From: JAAAPF01 sp964481035
Lineage (GTDB): Bacteria; Pseudomonadota; Alphaproteobacteria; Geminicoccales; Geminicoccaceae
Reading direction: 5' to 3'
Assembly (NCBI GenBank): GCA_964481035.1
Contig: CAYZSE010000031.1
Location: 1-27,185, forward strand
Length of the DNA: 27,185 nt
Position numbers and translations under genes: made by a program. Shown piece after piece: positions 1-5,992 of the stretch. The notes under the pieces are model-generated. The model was not told the origin of the DNA. It was given only the letters and a program-made list of their open reading frames with translations, and made no database searches. How positions within the stretch are numbered: position 1 is the stretch's first letter; each line of letters begins with the position of its first letter.

Positions 1-46
1 AGGACACAAACACCGTGGCAAAACGCTTGACCGCCAACACAGTCGC

Positions 47-409
47 TCAGGCGGCGAGCTTCTGCAGCTCGTCGACGTTCTTGTGCGCGCGCTTGGCGAG
101 CACGTCCATCGCCTCGGCCTGCGCCTTCATGCCCAGATCCATTTGCGTCTGCGCGATCGTGACCGCCTTGTCGGCCGCGGCCTTGACGTCGGCGAAGTAG
201 GTCTCCGGCTTCTTCTCGCTGTCGAACTTGCCGGTCATCAGCGACTGGACCTGCTCGACATATTCATTGACGAGGCCGTACTGGACCTTCGCTGCCGCCT
301 GCGCTGCCTCCATGAGAACCGACTGGGCCTGGACGAGCGCGTCCATGTTGGCCTTCTGCATGGCGAAGAGCGCGTCGATATCGAACTTTAGGAATGTCAT
401 CGACTTCAT
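47..409 (-). CDS. Phasin family protein (PHA granule-associated), copy 1
   Basis: A 120-residue phasin that should coat polyhydroxyalkanoate granules in the cytoplasm. The protein is almost wholly helical and amphipathic, with no signal peptide. Phasin hallmarks are the Gln/Ala-rich helices around residues 16-45, the YGLVNEYVEQVQ block near residues 44-55 and the C-terminal MDLGMKAQAEAMD helix. The open frame extends upstream to 571, but homology begins at ATG 409, which follows a GAGG ribosome site; ATG 400 is an alternative. The second phasin gene (620-982) is about 69% identical by eye and has the same length, so this is a tandem duplication. A hairpin separates the two genes and this copy has its own promoter-operator (453-487). 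No terminator is visible in the 46 bases left before the window edge. Family assignment is secure; the exact granule role is inferred. Confidence 0.88.
   Translation of the reverse strand: MKSMTFLKFDIDALFAMQKANMDALVQAQSVLMEAAQAAAKVQYGLVNEYVEQVQSLMTGKFDSEKKPETYFADVKAAADKAVTIAQTQMDLGMKAQAEAMDVLAKRAHKNVDELQKLAA
51..81. repeat. 31-bp perfect direct repeat, copy A (3' end of phasin 1)
   Basis: These 31 bases are identical to 624-654. They encode the shared C-terminal residues NVDELQKLAA of the two phasins. The identity includes third codon positions, so it reflects recent duplication or gene conversion as well as protein constraint. Confidence 0.85.
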
Positions 410-452
410 CGTTACGACCTCACGTTTGCGAACGAGAATGACGTTGCTCGCT

Positions 453-487
453 TCTATAGTGCACCGCAATATTAATTTTGCACTGCG
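453..487 (-). promoter_or_regulatory. Phasin 1 promoter with paired TGC-N3-GC operator-like sites
   Basis: TGCACCGCA (460-468) and TGCACTGCG (479-487) have centres 19 bp apart, about two helical turns. An AT-rich stretch lies between them. On the minus strand a -10-like TATAGA (453-458) begins two bases after the inner site, and the inner site ends 51 bp before the phasin ATG. The same geometry recurs before phasin 2. TGC-rich dyads of this kind are the reported targets of PhaR-type repressors that sense PHA in alphaproteobacteria; assigning PhaR here is inference. No clear -35 hexamer is visible. Confidence 0.6.
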
Positions 488-529
488 GCAATGCATCTTT
501 TCGGTCGAAGCGTAGACGGCACAACGAAG

Positions 530-558
530 CGAGCCCCGGGAGGGAGGCCCGGGGCTCG
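530..558 (-). terminator. Strong hairpin between the tandem phasins
   Basis: A perfect 11-bp inverted repeat: arms CGAGCCCCGGG (530-540) and CCCGGGGCTCG (548-558) with a 7-nt loop. It lies about 60 bp past the phasin 2 stop on the minus strand. The following minus-strand sequence (CTTCGTTGT) is only weakly T-rich, so it may act as a terminator or as an mRNA-stabilising end. A weaker 6-bp hairpin (571-576 with 588-593) lies between it and the gene. Confidence 0.65.
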
Positions 559-619
559 ACGTGCGGGTCACGCCGGCAGGGAGGGGACCGGCGTTCCCGA
601 AGGCGGAAGACCTGATGTC

Positions 620-982
620 TCAAGCGGCGAGCTTCTGCAGCTCGTCGACGTTCTGCTGGGCCCTCTTGGCGATGAGGTCGACGGCTTCGGCCTGGGCCTT
701 CATGCCCAGATCCATCTGGCATTGGGCGACCGAGACGACCCGGTCAGCGACCGCCTTGGCGTCCGCGAAATACGCCTCGGGCTTCTTGTCGGCGTCGTAC
801 CTGCCGTTGAGCATGGCCTGAACCTGCTCGACGTACTCATTGACGAGACCGTACTGCATCTTGGCAGCGGCCTGGACGGCGTTGAGGACGACGGTCTGCG
901 CCTGAACGATGGTGTCCATGTTGGCCTTCTGCATGGCGAGGAGGCTTTCCATGTCGAATTTGGGGAAGGTGACGGGCTGCAT
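620..982 (-). CDS. Phasin family protein (PHA granule-associated), copy 2
   Basis: A second 120-residue phasin, about 83 of 120 positions identical to copy 1 by eye. The best-conserved parts are AMQKANMD (residues 16-23), QYGLVNEYVEQVQ, the PE-YFAD segment and the last 35 residues. It is a cytoplasmic helical granule-surface protein. ATG 982 begins the homology, and a purine-rich stretch lies upstream. The gene has its own promoter-operator (1027-1061) with the same layout as copy 1, and is followed by a hairpin. The two are therefore probably separate transcripts under common control rather than one operon. The single cysteine (near residue 88) is absent from copy 1. Confidence 0.88.
   Translation of the reverse strand: MQPVTFPKFDMESLLAMQKANMDTIVQAQTVVLNAVQAAAKMQYGLVNEYVEQVQAMLNGRYDADKKPEAYFADAKAVADRVVSVAQCQMDLGMKAQAEAVDLIAKRAQQNVDELQKLAA
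624..654. repeat. 31-bp perfect direct repeat, copy B (3' end of phasin 2)
   Basis: Identical to 51-81 over 31 bases; encodes the same C-terminal phasin residues. Confidence 0.85.
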
Positions 983-1026
983 GGCGTGAGGGCCTTTCTT
1001 GACGGTGCGGAACCTTTCTAAGCGGC

Positions 1027-1061
1027 ATTATGCTGCAATGCAACAAAAATGCTGCACTGCA
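1027..1061 (-). promoter_or_regulatory. Phasin 2 promoter with paired TGC-N3-GCA operator-like sites
   Basis: TGCAATGCA (1034-1042) and TGCACTGCA (1053-1061) have centres 19 bp apart. On the minus strand a -10-like CATAAT (1027-1032) begins two bases beyond the inner site. The inner site ends 52 bp before the phasin 2 start. Spacing between sites, distance to the start and -10 position all match the phasin 1 promoter to within one base, although the rest of the upstream sequence differs. A regulator of the PhaR type is the likely ligand (inference). Confidence 0.62.
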
Positions 1062-1069
1062 ACATAGGC

Positions 1070-1440
1070 CTTTCCGCCAAGCGTCGTGCACACCGGCGAC
1101 AAGGGTTGCCACGGCGCTCTCGCGGATCATCGCCGCGGCCTTCTCCGCGATCATCGGGGTCGAAGCGTAGCACTTGCCCGAGGTGATCCTCGGCATGATC
1201 GAGGCGTCCGCCGCCCGCAGCCTCATAGAACCTGGACGTACAGTCCATGCCAATTGCACAAAGCCTCGATGCACAACCTTTGCGTTTTGCGTCGGGCGAG
1301 ATCCCCGGTCGCCCCGCGGCCGGCCCTTGGTGATCGACGGCAATCCGCCGCCGAACACAACTATTGCGCGATACGCTGATTCTGTTAGCTGTCGTTCAGG
1401 TTCTCCACCCCGATCGGTTGTGCTACCTTCCAAGGCTAGG
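1070..1440. other. No convincing gene; possible decayed coding sequence
   Basis: About 370 bases between the phasin 2 promoter and the small plus-strand ORF. Open frames exist on both strands but none has a good start with a ribosome site or a recognisable family. The only suggestive piece is a minus-strand stretch read from 1196 down to about 1090. It includes the peptide PMIAEKAAAMIRESAVATL, which resembles the helical C-terminal style of phasin-like proteins, but it then runs into the phasin 2 promoter and out of frame over the phasin 2 gene. I do not call it a gene. Confidence 0.4.
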
Positions 1441-1455
1441 TATGGAGTGGCTTCG

Positions 1456-1677
1456 ATGCATGAGTACGACCAGACCGACGCCGAGCGGTCTCGGCGCCTG
1501 ATCCTGGCCGTGAGCGCGGTGCTCCGCGCCGTCGAGCCCGCTTCCCCGGCCTGGCAGATTCGCGTGCACGAACTCGCCCGCCTGCTCGAGCGGGCGGCCC
1601 ACGGCGATCCTCATCAACCTATAGGCGAATTGGTTGCGCCGACGCCGCACCTAACGGTGGTCGGTCGCGGGTCCTGA
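1456..1677 (+). CDS. Small hypothetical protein (73 aa)
   Basis: Not recognised. An ATG at 1456 follows GGAGTGG (1444-1450) at good spacing, which is the main argument that it is real. The predicted protein starts MHEYDQTDAERSRR and has two likely amphipathic helices (about residues 8-27 and 33-50). A proline-containing tail follows and ends VVGRGS. No signal peptide, membrane segment, cysteine or histidine cluster is visible. It stands alone on the plus strand between the phasin pair and the hydroxyacid dehydrogenase, with its 3' end facing the latter. An antisense frame of similar length also exists, so coding status is uncertain. Confidence 0.42.
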   Translation: MHEYDQTDAERSRRLILAVSAVLRAVEPASPAWQIRVHELARLLERAAHGDPHQPIGELVAPTPHLTVVGRGS

Positions 1678-1846
1678 GGCATGGTGCCGATCGCGCCTGG
1701 CCCGACGTCGACGCGCCACGCCGGCGATCGTCCTCGAGCGCACGGAACTTCATCCGAAGCCGGGGGCGCCTCAGCGTGCGCGGCGGCAGGCCTCGGACGG
1801 CGCGGCCCCGACCAACCTCGCGGCGCGCCTGTCGGCGCCGGCCCCG

Positions 1847-2833
1847 TCAGGTCTGGGCCGGCAGCACGCGGTCGGGCGGACGATGGCCATCGACGAAGGT
1901 CTTCATGTTGATGAGGACCTTCTCTCCCATGTCGAGGCGCCCTTCGATGGTGGCGCTGCCCATGTGCGGCAGCAGCACCACGTTCGGCAGCTCGCGCAGC
2001 TTCGGATTGATCGCCGGCTCGTGCTCGAAGACGTCGAGCCCGGCGCCGGCGATCTCCCGGTCGCGCAGCATCCGGGTCAAGGCGAGCTCGTCGATGACCT
2101 CGCCGCGCGAGGTGTTGACGATGAAAGCGTGCGGGCGAAGGAGCTTGAGCCGCCGCGCGGACAAGAGGTGGTAGGTGGCCGGTGTATGCGGACAGTTGAC
2201 GCTGATGAGGTCGACCCGCGCCAGCATCTGATCGAGGCTGTCCCAGAAGGTCGCCTCGAGCTCCGCCTCGACCGAGGGATGGACCCGGTTGCGGTTGTGG
2301 TAGTGGACCGCCAGGCCGAAGCCGCGGGCGCGCCGCGCCACGGCGGTCCCGATCCGGCCCATGCCGAGAATGCCGATGCGCTTGCCGTGGATGCGATGGC
2401 CGAGCATCGCCGTGGGCGACCAGCCCGTCCACTCGCCGGACCGTGCGAGCTGCTCGCCCTCGACGACGCGGCGGGCGACGGCGAGGACCAACGCCATCGT
2501 CATGTCGGCGGTATCCTCGGTCAGCACGCCGGGGGTGTTGGTGACGGTGATGCCGCGCCTGTAGGCGGCGTCCACGTCGATGTTGTCGACGCCGGTGCCG
2601 TAGTTCGCGATCAGGCGGAGCTCGGGATTGGCGTGAGCCAGGACCGCGGCGTCGATGCGATCGGTCACCGTGGGCACGAGAACGTGCGCGATTTTCACGG
2701 CCTCGATGAGGTCGGCCTTGGTCATCGGCTCGTCGCTGGCGTTGAGGCGCGTATCGAAGAGCTCCATCATCCGCGTTTCGATCGCCTCGGGCAGGCGACG
2801 GGTGACGACGACCAGGGGGCGGGCAGGGGTCAT
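1847..2833 (-). CDS. D-2-hydroxyacid dehydrogenase (glyoxylate/hydroxypyruvate reductase-like)
   Basis: A 328-residue cytoplasmic NAD(P)-dependent oxidoreductase, probably reducing glyoxylate or hydroxypyruvate to glycolate or glycerate. The nucleotide-binding motif GMGRIG is at residues 157-162. The catalytic triad of the family is intact: Arg243 (in NTSRGE), Glu272 (in DVFEHEP) and His290 (in LLPHMGS), with the spacing known for glycerate dehydrogenases. At the end of the second beta strand the sequence is HNRNR rather than an acidic residue, which favours NADPH over NADH (inference). ATG 2833 follows GAGGAGA, so the longer open frame to 2935 is rejected. The gene is divergent from the SH3-domain gene. 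In a phototroph this enzyme would fit glyoxylate or serine-pathway carbon flow; substrate cannot be fixed from sequence. Confidence 0.87.
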   Translation of the reverse strand: MTPARPLVVVTRRLPEAIETRMMELFDTRLNASDEPMTKADLIEAVKIAHVLVPTVTDRIDAAVLAHANPELRLIANYGTGVDNIDVDAAYRRGITVTNTPGVLTEDTADMTMALVLAVARRVVEGEQLARSGEWTGWSPTAMLGHRIHGKRIGILGMGRIGTAVARRARGFGLAVHYHNRNRVHPSVEAELEATFWDSLDQMLARVDLISVNCPHTPATYHLLSARRLKLLRPHAFIVNTSRGEVIDELALTRMLRDREIAGAGLDVFEHEPAINPKLRELPNVVLLPHMGSATIEGRLDMGEKVLINMKTFVDGHRPPDRVLPAQT

Positions 2834-2967
2834 CGACGGATCTCCTCGTGACGGCCGCAGAGTTGCATCCCGGTAGCAGACCTGACAGGTGCGGCCAAGC
2901 GAGGACGCTTGCCGGCCGCCGCCAATTCTTGGCACTAGAAAGCGTCGTATCAGCCTTGGGATCGAAT

Positions 2968-3573
2968 GTGCGAAGGTTCATCGTCGGGGTGCTGGCGGCC
3001 TGTCTCGTCGGGCTCGCGGCGCCGGCTGCGGCCGAGGTCGGTCGCGAGAGCGGCCTACCCTTGCCTCGGTTCGTGTCGCTCGCGGCGAAAGTCGCCAATC
3101 TCCGCCTCGGTCCCGGCGCGGACGCCGCCGTCGTCGCCGTCTACCGGCGGCGAGGCTTGCCGCTCCTCGTGGTCGACGAGCAGGACAATTGGCGACAGGT
3201 GGAGGACTTCGCGGGCGACCGCGGCTGGATGCACGCCAGCCTCCTCTCCGGCCGGCGCACTGCGATCGTGGTCGAGGCGCCGCGGATCCTGCGACGGGCG
3301 CCGGGCGAGGCGGGGCTCGCGATCGCCCGTGTCGAGCCCACGGTCGTCGCCTCGCTGCTGTCGTGCGACGGCGCGTGGTGCTTCGTCGAGGTCCAGGGAC
3401 GACGCGGCTGGCTGCCGCGCGCCGGCCTGTGGGGCGCCGAACCCCGACCGGCGCCGAACGAGGCGCCGATCAGCGGCGAACCTCGAAGGCGCAGTGCGGC
3501 GCCCCGGCGGCCGCGCAGGCCACCTCGACGACGTCGGTGCCAGGGTCGATCAGGGCGCGAAAGAGGCCTTTGA
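2968..3573 (+). CDS. Exported protein with two bacterial SH3 domains
   Basis: About 201 residues. A signal peptide (residues 1-22: Arg-Arg, a hydrophobic stretch, then AAPAAA) is followed by two SH3b-like repeats, about residues 34-94 (VANLRLGPG ... DRGWMHASL) and 98-155 (a second copy ending GRRGWLPRAGLWG). Such proteins are periplasmic and often bind peptidoglycan; function is otherwise unknown. GTG 2968 is chosen because it opens the signal peptide and follows GGGA; TTG 2956 and GTG 2848 are upstream alternatives. The two cysteines in the second repeat (SCDGAWCF) could form a disulphide. After residue 168 the frame runs antisense into bchJ for 104 bases and becomes Arg/Pro-rich, unlike the rest of the protein; this tail is probably not conserved. 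Confidence 0.75.
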   Translation: MRRFIVGVLAACLVGLAAPAAAEVGRESGLPLPRFVSLAAKVANLRLGPGADAAVVAVYRRRGLPLLVVDEQDNWRQVEDFAGDRGWMHASLLSGRRTAIVVEAPRILRRAPGEAGLAIARVEPTVVASLLSCDGAWCFVEVQGRRGWLPRAGLWGAEPRPAPNEAPISGEPRRRSAAPRRPRRPPRRRRCQGRSGRERGL

Positions 3574-4063
3574 ACGTGCCCGCATAGAACGCACAGACGG
3601 GGCGATCGTCGGTGATGCCTCGCGCCAAGGGACTGCCCGTGAGAACGATGCGCGCCGGGCGGCCGTGGTGGATCTCGAAGGCCGCGCTGCCCGCAAACGT
3701 CCAGGCGTGCTTGGCGATGAGCACCAGCAACAGGCGCTGCGACAGCCAGGGGGGGCAGGCCCGGAGCACGGTCTGGGCCGCGCGGGGGATGCGATGCGCC
3801 AAAAGGTAGCCGGCGGTGCGGACACCGGCGGCGTCCCCGACGAGGCGGGCGTCATCGCGCCCGAGCTCGGCGTGGAGCGCCGCGTAGAGCGCCGTGACGT
3901 CGGCCTCGGCGACCATCGTGGTCGGCGGCTCCAGCAGGCAGGCGAGTAGGCCGGCTCGCGCGAAGACACGGGCCGGATCGTCGTTCGCGGCGGTGAGGGC
4001 CTCGGCGAGCCGGGTCACGGCGTTGGGGCCGATGCGCGCCTCGTCCCGCACGACGCCGCTCAT
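3470..4063 (-). CDS. bchJ: BchJ-type bacteriochlorophyll 4-vinyl reductase family protein (V4R domain)
   Basis: A 197-residue protein recognised as BchJ by ARIGPNAV at residues 9-16, YLLAHRIPR (86-94), KHAWTFAGS (118-126) and the C-terminal V4R domain with FKGLFRALI and ending near CAAAGAPHCAFEV. The V4R part has cysteines at 157, 183 and 191, typical of the fold. BchJ was named as the divinyl (proto)chlorophyllide 8-vinyl reductase of bacteriochlorophyll synthesis. Later work assigns the reductase activity to BciA or BciB, so BchJ may carry or deliver tetrapyrroles (recalled knowledge). ATG 4063 lies 9 bp after the irr stop, so the two are cotranscribed. Its 3' end overlaps the opposing SH3 gene by 104 bp. 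No other photosynthesis gene is in the window. Confidence 0.78.
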   Translation of the reverse strand: MSGVVRDEARIGPNAVTRLAEALTAANDDPARVFARAGLLACLLEPPTTMVAEADVTALYAALHAELGRDDARLVGDAAGVRTAGYLLAHRIPRAAQTVLRACPPWLSQRLLLVLIAKHAWTFAGSAAFEIHHGRPARIVLTGSPLARGITDDRPVCAFYAGTFKGLFRALIDPGTDVVEVACAAAGAPHCAFEVRR

Positions 4064-4072
4064 CCGCCGCGC

Positions 4073-4492
4073 TCAGCCGGTCTTGGTCAGGCGAACCACC
4101 ACGTCGACCCGCTCGATGCTGTAGCCCTCGGGTGGGGTCGGCAGCTCACCGAGCTGCATGGATCCGTCGTCGATGTCCATGACGCTGCCGGTTGCGGGGA
4201 CGAAGAAATGATGATGGTGCGAGACGTTGGTGTCGAAATAGCACTGGCCGCTGTCGACCGGCACCTCGCGCAACAACCCCGCCTCGGTGAACTGATGCAA
4301 GGTGTTGTAGATGGTCGCGAGCGACACCTGGATGTCGGCCGCGCGCGCCTCCTGGAACAGCGCTTCCGCCGACACGTGGCGATGGCCGGCCGCGAACAGC
4401 AGACGGGCGAGCGCCAGCCGCTGCCGTGTCGGCCGCAAGCCCGCTTCCCGCAGGCAATCCATCGCTTCGCAAAACGTGCCGCGTTCGATCAT
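4073..4492 (-). CDS. irr: Irr-type iron response regulator, Fur family
   Basis: A 139-residue winged-helix repressor of the Fur superfamily, matching Irr rather than Fur. REAGLRPTRQRLALARLLF (residues 15-33) and VSLATIYNTLHQF (56-68) form the DNA-binding domain, and FDTNVSHHHHFFV holds His92-His95 where Irr has its haem-responsive histidine cluster. Irr controls haem synthesis and iron genes through haem-dependent turnover or inactivation. The Cys-Pro haem regulatory motif of the Bradyrhizobium protein is absent; cysteines lie instead at 8, 13 and 84. The C-terminal ERVDVVVRL is typical. ATG 4492 follows a G-rich GGGGTGGG. It is the first gene of a likely two-gene unit with bchJ and has its own promoter candidate (4522-4550). 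Confidence 0.87.
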   Translation of the reverse strand: MIERGTFCEAMDCLREAGLRPTRQRLALARLLFAAGHRHVSAEALFQEARAADIQVSLATIYNTLHQFTEAGLLREVPVDSGQCYFDTNVSHHHHFFVPATGSVMDIDDGSMQLGELPTPPEGYSIERVDVVVRLTKTG

Positions 4493-4521
4493 CCCACCCC
4501 ACGCACCGGCTAATCGGGACG

Positions 4522-4550
4522 AAATTGGTGCGCTTTGCCGCCGGTGTCAA
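4522..4550 (-). promoter_or_regulatory. Candidate promoter of irr-bchJ
   Basis: On the minus strand a perfect -35 TTGACA (4545-4550) is followed by a 17-bp spacer and a weak -10 CAATTT (4522-4527), about 30 bp before the irr ATG. The -35 is just past the stop of the upstream flavoprotein gene. No iron-control-element dyad was recognised around it. Confidence 0.5.
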
Positions 4551-4553
4551 TCC

Positions 4554-5951
4554 TCAATCACCAGCCAGGATTCGTTGAACCAACTGTCGCACTGTCGGCA
4601 CGAAGCCGTTTGCGTAGAAAGGATCTTCACGGAACTTGAAGACATTATGCCCGGCGAACATCAAGTTGCCGTCGATGTCGCCGCCGTGACTGATGTCCTG
4701 CAGGGTCTTTTGGATGCAGAAGGACCGCGGGTCGGGCAGCCTGCCGGTGGTGTTGGTCTCGTTGGTGGCCCAGTTCGAGAACAGGCAGTGCGACAAGCAG
4801 CCCATGCAGTCGGCCTGGTCCCGCTTGATCTGCCGGGCGGCGAGCGGATCGACGAAGATCAACGTGTCGTCGGGCGTGCGCATGGCCTGGGTGAACCCCG
4901 CCTCGTACCAATTGGCGACCTGTGGGGCGTCGTCGGCGCGCAGGAAGACCTGCTTGCCGCGTGCATTGAGCTTGAAGGCGTAGTCGAACCCGTCGCCCGG
5001 CGTCTCGCGGAAAGGCACCTGCCGCTCGCTGCGAGCCACGAGGTCGTCCAAGAAGCTGTTCTTGACCGCCGACGAGTAGAAGCCGGTCGGGCTGAACCGC
5101 TGCAGGAGCACGTCGCCACGGCTGAGCTTGGTCAGCCGCTGCTTCCAGGTCTCCGGGATCGGGCTCTCCTGGGTCAGCAAGGGGCGCGTGCCGAACTGGA
5201 AGGCGATCGGCCCCAGTTCCTCGTTGTCGATCCACTCGCGCCAGTCGCGCAGCCACCACACCCCGCCCGCCATGACGATGGGCGTGTCGTCGAGGCCGAC
5301 CTTGCGCATCGTCTGCCGCAGCTCCAGCACCCGCGGGTAGGGGTCCTGCGGGGTGCTCGGGTTCTCGTTGTTGGACAGCCCGTTGTGGCCGCCGGCGAGC
5401 CACGGGTCCTCGTAGACGACCGAGCCGAGCCAGTCCGAGAAGCGGTGATAGGCCCGCTTCCACAAGGCGCGGAACGCGCGGCCCGAGGAGACGATCGGGT
5501 GATAGTGGACGCCGTACTGCGCGGCGATGTCGGCCAGGCGGTAGGGCATGCCGGCGCCGCAGGTAATGCCGTGGATCAGCCCTTTGGCGTGCTCGAGCAC
5601 CCCGTGCAGCACCCGCTCGCAGCCGGCCATCTCCCACAGCACGTTGATGTGGATGCGGCCCTGGCCCCCGCTCACGTCGTGCGCGATGCGGGCCTGGCTG
5701 ACGCCGCCGCGGATGGAATGCTCCATCAGCTCGTCGTGGCGCTCGGCACGCGTGCGGCCGCGGTAGATCAGCGGCACGCGCCGGCCGAGCTCGTCGATGA
5801 AGTCGGCGTTGACACCCGAGAACGTGCCGACCCCGCCGGCCGCGGCCCAGGCGCCGGCGCTGAGGCCGTTGGTCACGGCGACGCCCTTGCCGCCCTCGAT
5901 CAGAGGCCACACGTCGGCACCGGAGATGCGGAGCGCCTTGACGATGTTCAC
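4554..5951 (-). CDS. Nitronate monooxygenase-like NAD(P)H flavoprotein with C-terminal cysteine cluster
   Basis: A 465-residue member of the 2-nitropropane dioxygenase/nitronate monooxygenase class of FMN TIM-barrel enzymes. Visible are an N-terminal GGKGVAVTNGLSAGAWAAAGG (residues 20-40) substrate/flavin loop, GITCGAGMP (128-136), GGHNG (187-191) and MAGGVWW (227-233) for phosphate binding of FMN. It is about 100 residues longer than the short bacterial enzymes. The extra C-terminal part contains Cys382, Cys385 and Cys389 (CMGCLSHC) plus Cys412, which could hold a metal or Fe-S centre (inference). GTG 5951 is chosen for the AGAGGGAGAG ribosome site and because homology begins at NIVKAL. The open frame to 6344 is an overlap with pnp. 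It lies 41 bp after pnp and 61 bp before irr. The physiological substrate is unknown. Confidence 0.72.
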   Translation of the reverse strand: MNIVKALRISGADVWPLIEGGKGVAVTNGLSAGAWAAAGGVGTFSGVNADFIDELGRRVPLIYRGRTRAERHDELMEHSIRGGVSQARIAHDVSGGQGRIHINVLWEMAGCERVLHGVLEHAKGLIHGITCGAGMPYRLADIAAQYGVHYHPIVSSGRAFRALWKRAYHRFSDWLGSVVYEDPWLAGGHNGLSNNENPSTPQDPYPRVLELRQTMRKVGLDDTPIVMAGGVWWLRDWREWIDNEELGPIAFQFGTRPLLTQESPIPETWKQRLTKLSRGDVLLQRFSPTGFYSSAVKNSFLDDLVARSERQVPFRETPGDGFDYAFKLNARGKQVFLRADDAPQVANWYEAGFTQAMRTPDDTLIFVDPLAARQIKRDQADCMGCLSHCLFSNWATNETNTTGRLPDPRSFCIQKTLQDISHGGDIDGNLMFAGHNVFKFREDPFYANGFVPTVRQLVQRILAGD

Positions 5952-5992
5952 GGCAGCTCTCCCTCTGTCTGTTCCGGGGGGCCGGCGGGCGC

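Noticed and set aside
1614..3098. 494-codon minus-strand frame over the hydroxyacid dehydrogenase
   Set aside because: Out-of-frame, Arg/Pro-rich shadow of the real dehydrogenase gene at 1847-2833.
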